This document shows, piece by piece, positions 15,852-23,882 of a stretch of 64,000 bases of DNA. Origin of the DNA: Streptomyces lucensis JCM 4490. Its GTDB lineage: Bacteria; Actinomycetota; Actinomycetes; Streptomycetales; Streptomycetaceae. Each line of letters starts with the position of its first letter. Positions within the stretch are counted from its first letter, which is position 1. The position numbers and the translations under genes are program-made. The stretch covers positions 1-64,000 of the forward strand of contig NZ_BMUE01000021.1 of the NCBI RefSeq assembly GCF_014650035.1, read 5' to 3'. Under the pieces are notes generated by a model. It did no database searches, had not been told where the DNA came from, and saw only the letters and a list, made by a program, of their open reading frames with translations.

Positions 15852-17557
15852 GCCCCACCACCCTTCCCGCCGGCCTCGAACACGGGCACGTCACCTTCCT
15901 GGGTGCCGGACCCGGGGATCCGGGACTGCTGACTCTGCGCGCCGTGGAGGCGCTGTCGCACGCGGACGTTCTGGTCGCCGAGCACGAGGTGCTCGACGTG
16001 ATCCGGACGCACGCACGGCAGGGCGTCTCCGTCGTGCCCACGGACGACGACGCCTCGTCGGTGTCGCCGCCGGGCACGGGCACGCCCCAGCTCACGGTCG
16101 TTGACAGCGCGTCAACAGCCGCTGCGCTCCCGTCTCCTGCCCGCGATGCCGCTCATCTTGTCATGGAGGCCGCGCGGGGCGGCAGGCGGGTCGTCCGTGC
16201 GGTGTCCGGGGACCCGGGACTAGATACGTACGCGGCCGAGGAAATGCTCGCCTGCGCCGCGGCCGGTGTTCCCTTCGAGGTCGTCCCCGGTGTCGCGGCC
16301 GCGGTCGGCGTGCCCGCGTACGCCGGTGTGCCGCTGCGGGACGCCGAGGGCGCGGACGTCCGCTTCGTCGACGCCCGTACCGCCTCCGACCGCTGCTGGA
16401 CGGAGGTGGGCGCCTCCGACGGGACGGTGGTCGTCTCCACGACGCTGGACGCGGTGGCGGCCGCGGCGGGCGAGCTGGTGTCGGCCGGCCGCAAGCCGGA
16501 CACCCCGCTGACGGTCACGGTCGCCGGTACGACGACGCGCCAGCGCACCTGGGCCGCGACCCTCGGCACGATCGCCCAGACCCTGAAGCAGGCGAAGGTC
16601 CTGCCGTCCCCCGAGGGCGGCCGGCCGGTCATAGCCGTGGTCGGCGAGCGTTCCGCCGCCGCCCGGCGCGACCAGCTGTCGTGGTTCGAGTCCAAGCCGC
16701 TGTTCGGCTGGAAGGTGCTCGTGCCGCGTACGAAGGAGCAGGCGGCGTCGCTCTCCGACCAGCTGCGCTCCTACGGCGCCGTGCCGCACGAGGTGCCGAC
16801 GATCGCGGTGGAGCCCCCGCGCACCCCGCAGCAGATGGAACGGGCGGTCAAGGGCCTGGTCACGGGCCGCTACGAGTGGATCGCCTTCACGTCCGTCAAC
16901 GCGGTGAAGGCGGTCCGGGAGAAGTTCGAGGAGTACGGCCTTGACGCTCGGGCTTTTGCGGGTATCAAGGTGGCTGCGGTGGGCGAGCAGACGGCCAAGG
17001 CCCTCATCGCCTTCGGCGTGAAGCCCGATCTGGTCCCGAGCGGGGAGCAGTCGGCCGCCGGCCTCCTGGAGGACTGGCCGCCCTACGACCCGGTCTTCGA
17101 CCCGATCGACCGCGTCTTCCTCCCCCGGGCCGACATCGCCACCGAGACCCTCGTGGCCGGCCTGATCGAGCTCGGCTGGGAGGTCGACGACGTCACGGCC
17201 TACCGCACCGTGCGCGCCTCGCCGCCCCCGGCGGAGACGCGCGAGGCGATCAAGGGGGGCGGCTTCGACGCGGTCCTGTTCACCTCGTCCTCCACGGTCC
17301 GCAACCTGGTCGGCATCGCGGGCAAGCCGCACAACGTGACGGTCATCGCCTGCATCGGCCCGGCGACGGCCAAGACGGCCGAGGAGCACGGCCTGCGCGT
17401 GGACGTGATGGCTCCCGAGCCCTCGGTCCACAAGCTGGCGGAGGCCCTGGCCGACTTCGGCGCCAAGCGCCGCGCCGCCGCCCTGGAGGCCGGCGACCCG
17501 GTCACCCGCCCGAGCGAACGCCGCCCGGGCGCGCGGAGGCGCCGCACGTCGACCTGA
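15848..17557 (+). CDS. hemD: Bifunctional uroporphyrinogen-III methyltransferase/synthase
   Basis: A 569-residue fusion. The N-terminal half (residues about 13-260) is SUMT/CobA-like: VTFLGAGPGDPGLLTLRAVE, then RRVVRAVSGDPGLDTYAAEE and VVPGVAAAVGVPAYAGVPL, for S-adenosylmethionine-dependent methylation towards siroheme and cobalamin. The C-terminal half (about 275-540) is uroporphyrinogen-III synthase: KVLVPRTKEQAASLSDQLR, FTSVNAV and FTSSSTVRNLVG. The start is a TTG that overlaps the hemC stop (TTGA), a translationally coupled start. The loop around residues 60-90 is Ser/Asp-rich and variable. It ends the rex operon at a strong hairpin. Confidence 0.93.
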   Translation: MSPTTLPAGLEHGHVTFLGAGPGDPGLLTLRAVEALSHADVLVAEHEVLDVIRTHARQGVSVVPTDDDASSVSPPGTGTPQLTVVDSASTAAALPSPARDAAHLVMEAARGGRRVVRAVSGDPGLDTYAAEEMLACAAAGVPFEVVPGVAAAVGVPAYAGVPLRDAEGADVRFVDARTASDRCWTEVGASDGTVVVSTTLDAVAAAAGELVSAGRKPDTPLTVTVAGTTTRQRTWAATLGTIAQTLKQAKVLPSPEGGRPVIAVVGERSAAARRDQLSWFESKPLFGWKVLVPRTKEQAASLSDQLRSYGAVPHEVPTIAVEPPRTPQQMERAVKGLVTGRYEWIAFTSVNAVKAVREKFEEYGLDARAFAGIKVAAVGEQTAKALIAFGVKPDLVPSGEQSAAGLLEDWPPYDPVFDPIDRVFLPRADIATETLVAGLIELGWEVDDVTAYRTVRASPPPAETREAIKGGGFDAVLFTSSSTVRNLVGIAGKPHNVTVIACIGPATAKTAEEHGLRVDVMAPEPSVHKLAEALADFGAKRRAAALEAGDPVTRPSERRPGARRRRTST

Positions 17558-17573
17558 CCGTCGGCGAAGCCTT

Positions 17574-17612
17574 GCCCCAGGGGCGCCCGGATCTTCCGGG
17601 CGCCCCTGGGGC
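17574..17612 (+). terminator. Terminator of the rex-hemACD operon
   Basis: A perfect 18-base stem (GCCCCAGGGGCGCCCGGA and complement) with a TCT loop, 17 bases after the hemD stop. Confidence 0.85.
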
Positions 17613-17651
17613 GTCTGTACGGGCGAACCGCGACGGGCCTCGCCGGCATGC

Positions 17652-17657
17652 CATGAT
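17652..17657 (+). promoter_or_regulatory. -10-like CATGAT of a leaderless promoter
   Basis: The hexamer ends 7 bases before ATG 17665; there is no Shine-Dalgarno. Confidence 0.4.
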
Positions 17658-17664
17658 TCCGGCC

Positions 17665-18060
17665 ATGGGTGAGCACGCGGGGATCGTCTGGTGGCGGCGG
17701 AGTCTGTGGAACGGAGCCCGGTGCGTGCCCGTGGTGCTGACGCTGGCTCCGGGAGGGGTGTCCGCCCGGGGCCGGGACGGAGAGGTCGTCTTCCAGGGGG
17801 ACCCCCGGGAGGTCGAGGGGCGGCTCACGCGGCTCGGCACCCTGGTCGTCCGTGTCGCGGGGAAGCGGTACGCCCTCGTAGGGCGGGGCGGGGACCTGTC
17901 TCCCGCGCCGAGCGCCGGGCAGGTGGCGGCCGTGGAGCCCTTCGCCACGGCGTCCGGGGCGGGCGGGGGCGCGGTCGACCAGCTGCTCAACGGCGGTGCC
18001 GCGGGGCGGATGCGGGAGTGGCGCGACCGGTTCGCGGCTGTCGGGGCGCGGCTGGGGTGA
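17665..18060 (+). CDS. Conserved small protein, function unknown
   Basis: A 131-residue soluble protein I cannot assign. It begins MGEHAGIVWWRRSLWNGARC, continues with beta-rich sequence (VPVVLTLAPGGVSARGRDGE, then LVVRVAGKRYALVGRG), a Ser/Ala linker, and ends in an amphipathic basic helix (AAGRMREWRDRFAAVGARL). Codon usage is native. It is flanked by the rex-hem terminator and by hemB, with its own leaderless-type start, so it need not belong to heme metabolism. Confidence 0.65.
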   Translation: MGEHAGIVWWRRSLWNGARCVPVVLTLAPGGVSARGRDGEVVFQGDPREVEGRLTRLGTLVVRVAGKRYALVGRGGDLSPAPSAGQVAAVEPFATASGAGGGAVDQLLNGGAAGRMREWRDRFAAVGARLG

Positions 18061-18123
18061 CCCTCGCGCCGCCGGTGCGGTCACGCCGACTGCGCGTCGG
18101 CAAAGGCACGGGTGGGACGGGCG

Positions 18124-18129
18124 TAGCGT
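18124..18129 (+). promoter_or_regulatory. -10 hexamer TAGCGT of a leaderless hemB promoter
   Basis: TAGCGT ends exactly 7 bases before the hemB ATG with no Shine-Dalgarno in between. Confidence 0.55.
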
Positions 18130-18136
18130 AGGCGGT

Positions 18137-19129
18137 ATGACGAAGTACGGATCCTTTCCCGGTACGCGTCCCCGGCGGCTGCGCACGTCGCCCGTCATGC
18201 GGCGGATGGTCGCCGAGACGCGACTGCACCCCGCCGACTTCATCCTCCCGGCCTTCGTCCGGGAGGGCGTGAGCGAGCCGGTTCCCATCGCCGCCATGCC
18301 CGGCGTCGTGCAGCACACGCGGGACAGCCTGAAGAAGGCCGCCGCGGAGGCCGTGGAGGCCGGGATCTCCGGGATCATGCTGTTCGGGGTGCCCGAGGAG
18401 GCCAAGAAGGACGCCCAGGGCACGGTCGGCACCGACCCGGACGGGATCCTCCAGGTGGCGCTGCGCGACGTGCGGGCCGAGGTCGGCGACGACCTGCTCG
18501 TCATGTCCGACCTGTGCCTGGACGAGTTCACCGACCACGGGCACTGCGGCGTGCTGGACGCCGAGGGGCGCGTCGACAACGACGCCACCCTGGAGCGGTA
18601 CGCGGAGATGGCGCAGGTGCAGGCCGACGCCGGCGCCCACGTCGTCGGGCCCAGCGGGATGATGGACGGTCAGATCGGCGTCATCCGGGACGCGCTGGAC
18701 CAGATCGGGCGGGAGGACGTGGCGATCCTCGCCTACACCGTCAAGTACTCCTCCGCCTTCTTCGGCCCCTTCCGCGAGGCCGTGGCGTCGTCGCTGAAGG
18801 GCGACCGCAAGACCTACCAGCAGGACCCGGCCAACTGGCGCGAGTCCCTGCGGGAGCTGGAGCTGGACCTCGCCGAGGGCGCCGACATGGTGATGGTCAA
18901 GCCGGCCGGCCCGTACCTGGACATCCTGGCCCGCGTCGCCGACAGCGTGGACGTACCCGTCGCCGCCTACCAGATCTCCGGCGAGTACTCGATGGTCGAG
19001 GCCGCCGCCGAGCGGGGCTGGATCGACCGGGACCAGGCCATCCTCGAGGCCCTGACCGGCATCAAGCGGGCTGGTGCCCGCAACATCCTCACCTACTGGG
19101 CGACCGAGGTGGCGCAGAAGCTGCGCTGA
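18137..19129 (+). CDS. hemB: Delta-aminolevulinic acid dehydratase (porphobilinogen synthase)
   Basis: A 330-residue enzyme condensing two 5-aminolevulinates to porphobilinogen, the step before HemC. The metal-site region is DLCLDEFTDHGHCGVL, the two Schiff-base lysines are in YTVKYSSAFFGPFR (about Lys202) and MVKPAGPYLDI (about Lys255), and the lid ends with QISGEYSM. The Cys-poor metal loop, with Asp residues instead of the CxCx7C zinc triad, suggests a Mg-dependent type. ATG 18137 is fixed by TAGCGT 7 bases upstream. Although separated from rex-hemACD by an unknown gene and a terminator, it completes the pathway locally. Confidence 0.95.
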   Translation: MTKYGSFPGTRPRRLRTSPVMRRMVAETRLHPADFILPAFVREGVSEPVPIAAMPGVVQHTRDSLKKAAAEAVEAGISGIMLFGVPEEAKKDAQGTVGTDPDGILQVALRDVRAEVGDDLLVMSDLCLDEFTDHGHCGVLDAEGRVDNDATLERYAEMAQVQADAGAHVVGPSGMMDGQIGVIRDALDQIGREDVAILAYTVKYSSAFFGPFREAVASSLKGDRKTYQQDPANWRESLRELELDLAEGADMVMVKPAGPYLDILARVADSVDVPVAAYQISGEYSMVEAAAERGWIDRDQAILEALTGIKRAGARNILTYWATEVAQKLR

Positions 19130-19144
19130 ACGCGTACGGGCGAC

Positions 19145-19180
19145 GACCGGGGTGGCGCGCGAGGCCGCGCCACCCCGGTC
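19145..19180. terminator. Bidirectional hairpin between hemB and the DUF4232 gene
   Basis: A perfect 15-base stem (GACCGGGGTGGCGCG and complement) with a 6-base loop; flanking CGTACGGG and CCCGTACG extend the pairing. It lies between convergent genes. Confidence 0.85.
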
Positions 19181-19195
19181 GACCCGTACGGGGGA

Positions 19196-19945
19196 TCACC
19201 AGCTGAGCACGTCGTCGATGCTCTGCTGCCAGTAGGTCACCTTCAGCGTGCTGTCGTAGTACACGCCCTTGGCCGGCAGCGACGGGGTCGCGGCGGGGCC
19301 GCCGTCGCTGTTCGGGGTGCGGCCCTGGAAGCCCACCGTCAGCTTGTGGGCGGTCATGCCGCCGCTGCCGCTGCCGTCGGCGGCCGACAGCAGGACGCCC
19401 GCGTAGCCGGACTCGCCGGGCCTGAGGGTCGTCACGGCCTGGGGGTGCGTGGCCTCGTCGGCCTGCGGCACCCACTGCATCTCGTCGAAGCGCAGCACCG
19501 GGTGGTACGGCAGCATGCACGTCTTGCGGCCGGTGTTCTTCACCGTGATCAGCATGTGGTTGAGGGGCCTGGACATCGGCTGGGCGGTGACCGTCGTGTT
19601 GGAGCCGTTGCACAGGATGTTCGTGGGGCCGGGGTCGGCGGCGGAGCCGGTCGCCTTGGCCGAACCGCTCGTGCCGGAGGCCGGCTTGGAGCCGGAGCCG
19701 GAGCCGGAGCCCTTGCCCGACGCCGAACCGCTTCCGTTCGCGGTGCCGGTCGCGCCCGTCGACCGGGCGGTGCCGCTGTCGGACGCGGGCTGGGCGGAGG
19801 AGACGGAGGACGAGGCCGCCTTCGAGGAGGACACCGGGGCGGCCCCCTCGTCCTTCGTCCCCGACCCGCTTCCGCAGGCCGTGAGCGCGAGGCCGGCGAG
19901 GGCGACGCCGGTGGCGGCGAGCAGGGGGGTACGGCGCGTACGCAT
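19196..19945 (-). CDS. DUF4232 lipoprotein
   Basis: A 249-residue exported lipoprotein. The signal peptide ends in the lipobox LTAC (MRTRRTPLLAATGVALAGLA then LTACGSG), so Cys is lipidated and the protein is anchored outside. A long Ser/Gly/Ala-rich, low-complexity tether of about 80 residues follows, then a DUF4232 beta-sandwich with Cys pairs (ILCNGSN and KTCMLPYHP) and the GESGYAGVLLSAAD core. The start ATG 19945 has GAGGAC six bases upstream; the longer frame to 20074 is rejected. It is divergent from an HTH-membrane gene with a related surface domain, so the two may serve one envelope function. Confidence 0.82.
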   Translation of the reverse strand: MRTRRTPLLAATGVALAGLALTACGSGSGTKDEGAAPVSSSKAASSSVSSAQPASDSGTARSTGATGTANGSGSASGKGSGSGSGSKPASGTSGSAKATGSAADPGPTNILCNGSNTTVTAQPMSRPLNHMLITVKNTGRKTCMLPYHPVLRFDEMQWVPQADEATHPQAVTTLRPGESGYAGVLLSAADGSGSGGMTAHKLTVGFQGRTPNSDGGPAATPSLPAKGVYYDSTLKVTYWQQSIDDVLSW

Positions 19946-20154
19946 GTCAGGTCCTCTTTCGAGTAGGGGATGGCCCGGCCGCTCGACCGGTCGTCGGGAG
20001 CGGCTCGCTGAGCTGTCCACAGCCTGTGACACGATCTGTCCCAGGCGCCAGATCCGACGGGTCATCAGGGACAATGGAACGCCGAAAGCGGTTCTGAGCT
20101 GGGCAGACGTTCCAGCCCTGGAACGGGGGAACGGAACGGAAGGTGGGGGGAAGG

Positions 20155-21501
20155 GTGTCGGAAGGCACTGCGGGTGACCTGTTCGCAGGCTTACTGCGGG
20201 AGCTGAAGGACCGTTCGGGACTCAGCTACGGAGCGCTCGCCAAGCGGCTGCACACGAGTACGTCGACGCTGCACCGGTACGTCAACGGTGACGCCGTGCC
20301 GGCGGACTACGCGCCGGTGGAGCGGCTGGCCCGCGTCTGCAGGGCGACCCCGGAGGAACTGGTCGAGCTGCACCGCCGGTGGGTGCTGGCGGACGCGTCG
20401 CGCGGGCAGAAGGGCGGCTCGCAGGAGGCCCGGGAGGTTCGACCGGTCGGCGGTTTCACGGGTCCGGACCCGGATGACCCACCCTCAGCGGCGGCTTCCT
20501 CAGCCCCCGTCGATCCCCTACCCGCTCCCGCGCCGGAGGACGAGCCCGAACCCGCCCCCGCCGTGGCGGAGAAGAGCGGTCCGGACACACGGCGCCGGAC
20601 CCGAGTCGCTGTCGTCGCCGGTGTCGCCGCCGCGGCGGTCCTCGGTGCCGTGGTGCTGGCCGTGAGCCTCCCCTCCGGCGGCCCGGCCGGCGGCGACGGC
20701 AAGGCCGTGGGCGCGGCTGGGGCGTCCAGCCCGGTGCCCGGCCGTCCGCACGCCTCGGCGAAGCCCAGCCACCGCGGCTCGACCTCGGCGTCCCCCTCCG
20801 CCTCCGCCTCCCCGTCGGCGTCCGCGCCGGCCGAGGGCGGCCCGAAGGCGGACGGCGAACACGGGGCCACGCCTCGCGCCGCCGACGGCGCCGCTCCCCT
20901 GACCGTGTCCACCGACGCGCACTCCTGGTACAGCCCGTGCGACGGGCGCTACCTGATCAACCGGCCCCCGGCGCGGGTCTCCCCGCCGCCCACCGAGGCC
21001 GACGCGCCCGCCTGGGTGGCCGCGCACGGCGCCGTCGCCTCCGAGAACCAGGAGGTGTCGCTCACCGTGCAGGGCACCGGGCGGTCGACCGTGGTGGTCA
21101 AGAGCCTGAGGGTCGTGACGGCCGCCAAGCACGCACCGCTCGCCTGGAACGACTACGTCATGGCCTACCCGGGCGTCGGCTGCGGCGGCGGCGTGCCGAC
21201 CCGCTCCTTCACCGTCGCCCTCGACGCCGCCCGCCCGGCGGTCGTGCCCGAGGCGGGGCACCGCGACTTCCCGTTCAAGGTGAGCGAGTCGGACCCCGAG
21301 GTGTTCCACATCAAGGCGGACGCCTCCGCGTACGACGTGAGCTGGTACCTGGAGCTGGCCTGGTCCAGCGGCTCCCGGCAGGGCGTGCTGCGGGTCGACG
21401 ACCACGGCAGGCCGTTCCGCACGAGCGGCAACAACGGCCGCCCGGGCTACGAGTTCCCGCTGGGCGGCTCGGGCTGGGTCAAGGAGGGCACGACGCAGTG
21501 A
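20155..21501 (+). CDS. HTH-domain single-pass membrane protein
   Basis: A 448-residue protein with an N-terminal XRE-like helix-turn-helix (LSYGALAKRLHTSTSTLHRY at residues 27-46), an acidic Pro-rich linker, a membrane helix (VAVVAGVAAAAVLGAVVLAV, about residues 150-169), a Ser/Pro/Ala-rich spacer and a C-terminal extracytoplasmic domain. The latter has Cys residues (YSPCDGRY and YPGVGCGGGVP) and may be beta-rich. This layout would link an outside domain to DNA binding, but no ligand or target is evident. GTG 20155 is preferred to upstream frames because GGGGGGAAGG directly precedes it. Confidence 0.75.
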   Translation: MSEGTAGDLFAGLLRELKDRSGLSYGALAKRLHTSTSTLHRYVNGDAVPADYAPVERLARVCRATPEELVELHRRWVLADASRGQKGGSQEAREVRPVGGFTGPDPDDPPSAAASSAPVDPLPAPAPEDEPEPAPAVAEKSGPDTRRRTRVAVVAGVAAAAVLGAVVLAVSLPSGGPAGGDGKAVGAAGASSPVPGRPHASAKPSHRGSTSASPSASASPSASAPAEGGPKADGEHGATPRAADGAAPLTVSTDAHSWYSPCDGRYLINRPPARVSPPPTEADAPAWVAAHGAVASENQEVSLTVQGTGRSTVVVKSLRVVTAAKHAPLAWNDYVMAYPGVGCGGGVPTRSFTVALDAARPAVVPEAGHRDFPFKVSESDPEVFHIKADASAYDVSWYLELAWSSGSRQGVLRVDDHGRPFRTSGNNGRPGYEFPLGGSGWVKEGTTQ

Positions 21502-21504
21502 GAA

Positions 21505-21556
21505 GGGCACGGGGCACGACCCGGTGGTGAGGGCACGGGGCACGACCCGGTGGTGA
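21505..21556. repeat. Exact 26-base tandem duplication
   Basis: Two identical adjacent 26-base units (21505-21530 and 21531-21556; each ends CGGTGGTGA) directly follow the HTH-membrane gene stop. Confidence 0.97.
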
Positions 21557-21570
21557 GCGGACGCGTGAGG

Positions 21571-21629
21571 GCTGTCCGAAACACGGACGGGTGCTGGCGG
21601 ACGCACGAGCGCTGTCCGGATCACGGAAC
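21571..21629 (+). promoter_or_regulatory. Two operator-like repeats 40 bases apart
   Basis: GCTGTCCGAAACACGGACG at 21571 and GCTGTCCGGATCACGGAAC at 21611 share most positions, are exactly 40 bases apart, and each contains a GTCCG/CGGA inverted core. They lie 75-130 bases before the aminotransferase start. Confidence 0.45.
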
Positions 21630-21703
21630 GATCGGTGTAACCGGCACACGACTGCCTACGCTGCGGACCCAGACGACGACCGCACCGGAGGAGAGCCCGC
21701 GCC

Positions 21704-22906
21704 ATGACCGTCGCCGAACCCGCACCGCCCCGCGCCCCCGTCCCGCCGCTCGCCGCGCGCGCCCGCGGCGTGGGCGGTTCCCCCGTGCGTGACATCCTCG
21801 CGGTCACCGCGCGCCCCGAGGTCATCAACTTCGCGGGCGGCCTACCGGCGCCGGAACTGTTCGACCGCGACGGCATAACCGCCGCGTTCCAGGAGGTGCT
21901 CCAGCGGCAGCCGGACCGGGCGCTGCAGTACTCCACCACCGAGGGCGAGCCGTCGCTGCGGGCCGGGCTGGCGTCCCGCGTCACCGCCGGGGGCCTGCCG
22001 ACCGGCCCCGACGACCTGCTGATCACCACCGGTTCGCAGCAGGCGCTGTCCCTCCTGGCGACCGCCCTGCTCGAACCCGGCGACACGGTCCTGGTCGAAA
22101 GCCCCTGCTACCTCGCGGCACTTCAGGTCTTCGCCCTGGCCGGCGCCCGGGTGGTGGCCGTGCCGGGCGACGCGGACGGAGTGGACCCGCGGGCCCTCGA
22201 GGAAGCGGCCGGCCGGGAGCGTCCGAAGCTGCTCTATCTCGTCCCCACCTTCCAGAACCCCACCGGCCGGACGATGCCCGCGGCGCGCCGCGCGGCGGTC
22301 GCCGCCGTGGCCGCCCGCCGGGGGCTGTGGATCGTCGAGGACGACCCGTACGGCGAACTCCGCTACGACGGCGAGCGCGTCCCGTGGATCGCGTCCCTCC
22401 CGGGCGCCGAGGACCGGACGGTCCTGCTCGGCTCCCTCTCCAAGGTGATGGCCCCCGGCCTGCGCCTGGGCTGGCTCCGCGCCCCCGCCGGACTGCGCCG
22501 GGCCTGCGCGGTCGCCAAGCAGGCGGCCGACCTGCACACCCCGACCCTCAACCAGCTCGCCGCCGCCCGCTACCTGGACGTGCTGGACGCGCACGTGGAG
22601 CGGGTGCGGGCCGTCTACGGCGCACGCCGGGACGCCATGCTGGCGGGGCTGCCGGACGCCCTTCCGGCCGGCTCGGTGTGGAGCCGGCCGGAGGGCGGCA
22701 TGTTCCTGTGGGCGCGGCTGCCGGAGTCCTACGACACGCACGCGCTGCTTCCCCGGGTGGTCGAGCAGAACGTCGCCTACGTCCCCGGCGCGCCCTTCTA
22801 CGCGGGCGAGCCCGACCGCTCCACCCTGCGGCTCTGCTTCGTCACACAGACCCCGGAGGAGATCGCGGAGGGCCTGCGCAGACTGGGCCGGGGGCTCGGC
22901 GGCTGA
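21704..22906 (+). CDS. PLP-dependent aminotransferase, class I/II
   Basis: A 400-residue fold-type I aminotransferase resembling 2-aminoadipate/aromatic transaminases and the catalytic half of MocR regulators, but without a DNA-binding domain. Features are INFAGGLPAPELF at the N-terminus, ITTGSQQALSLLA (cofactor phosphate), VPTFQNPTGRTM, EDDPYGELRYDG and SLSKVMAPGLRLGW, with Lys247 binding pyridoxal phosphate. The RLCFVTQ segment carries the carboxylate-binding Arg. The substrate is not determined. The twin operator-like repeats upstream suggest dedicated control. Confidence 0.88.
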   Translation: MTVAEPAPPRAPVPPLAARARGVGGSPVRDILAVTARPEVINFAGGLPAPELFDRDGITAAFQEVLQRQPDRALQYSTTEGEPSLRAGLASRVTAGGLPTGPDDLLITTGSQQALSLLATALLEPGDTVLVESPCYLAALQVFALAGARVVAVPGDADGVDPRALEEAAGRERPKLLYLVPTFQNPTGRTMPAARRAAVAAVAARRGLWIVEDDPYGELRYDGERVPWIASLPGAEDRTVLLGSLSKVMAPGLRLGWLRAPAGLRRACAVAKQAADLHTPTLNQLAAARYLDVLDAHVERVRAVYGARRDAMLAGLPDALPAGSVWSRPEGGMFLWARLPESYDTHALLPRVVEQNVAYVPGAPFYAGEPDRSTLRLCFVTQTPEEIAEGLRRLGRGLGG

Positions 22907-22937
22907 GGGCCGCCGGGGGCGCCGGAGGTGCCGGTGG

Positions 22938-23753
22938 TCAGTCCCACCAGAAGTACCAGCTGTGCTCGCCGATGAGCTCCTTGGCATAGGCCCGCAGATC
23001 GCCGCCCCGCGCGAAGTTGTCCGGGCAGAAGGCGAAGTGCTCGGCCGCCACCGCCTCGGCGCCGGCCAGGGTCGTGGGCGGCGCGGCCACCGACACCGCC
23101 AGGACGTCGAAGCCGAGGGCGACGACCCGTATGCCGAAGCGGTCCTCCCAGGAACGGAGGACCGCGCACAGGCGCGCCACGTCGTTGTCGTGGTTGAGCG
23201 GGCCGGTCCAGCCGATGGCGGCCGGGATGTCCGCGGAGCGCCGGGACGGGACGAGGGCCGGGCGCGGGTCCTTGAACCAGGTCTCCTCGGCCAGGGAGTC
23301 GGCCAGCCGCGCGGCACACGTGCCCGGGTCGACGGTGAGCGTGCCGGCCGGAGCCAGGCCCGGCCACGCCGGCCCGAACGGCGCCAGCGTCTCGGCGAGT
23401 TCCTCGTCGAACCCGTCCTCGTCGTCCTCGTCCTCCCAGTACTCGGCGAGGACCTCCTCCGGGTCGTGGTCCCCGGGGTAGGACATGTCGTCGGGCATCA
23501 GCTCCCAGTCGGCCGGTCCGCTGCGGACCCCGCCCAGATCGACGAGGACCGGCAGCAGTCCGGCCCGCGCCGCGGGTGCGGCCAGGGCGGCCCAGGTGCC
23601 GGGAGCGGCCTGCTTGTCCGCGTACCACAGCAGGGGTTCGCGCCGGGCACCGTCGGTCGTGTCGACCAGCCGGCCGGGCGGGAGCTGGAGTCCGAGGGAA
23701 CGCCCGCTCGGGTCGGTCGCCAGCCGGGGCAGCGGGTTCGGAAGAGTCGCCAT
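22938..23753 (-). CDS. DUF4253 protein
   Basis: A 271-residue soluble protein with an acidic central stretch (EYWEDEDDEDGFDEELAE) and a C-terminal DUF4253 domain, recognisable from WEDRFGIRVVALGFDVLAVS, the AAEHFAFCPDNFARGG segment and the terminal WYFWWD. Function is unknown. TACAGT on the minus strand lies exactly 7 bases before ATG 23753, so the message is probably leaderless. It is convergent with the aminotransferase and divergent from the PQQ lipoprotein. Confidence 0.78.
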   Translation of the reverse strand: MATLPNPLPRLATDPSGRSLGLQLPPGRLVDTTDGARREPLLWYADKQAAPGTWAALAAPAARAGLLPVLVDLGGVRSGPADWELMPDDMSYPGDHDPEEVLAEYWEDEDDEDGFDEELAETLAPFGPAWPGLAPAGTLTVDPGTCAARLADSLAEETWFKDPRPALVPSRRSADIPAAIGWTGPLNHDNDVARLCAVLRSWEDRFGIRVVALGFDVLAVSVAAPPTTLAGAEAVAAEHFAFCPDNFARGGDLRAYAKELIGEHSWYFWWD

Positions 23754-23760
23754 GACGGTG

Positions 23761-23766
23761 ACTGTA
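23761..23766 (-). promoter_or_regulatory. -10 hexamer TACAGT of a leaderless promoter
   Basis: On the minus strand it ends 7 bases before the DUF4253 gene start. Confidence 0.5.
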
Positions 23767-23882
23767 GGGGCGGGCACTGACAGTGGGGGTGCGGTGAAGG
23801 CGGTCGCCGGGACAACGGCTCCGATGGCATGATCACGTCCGTCGCAACGCGTGCAACAGATGGTGAATACGGGGGTGTTGGC

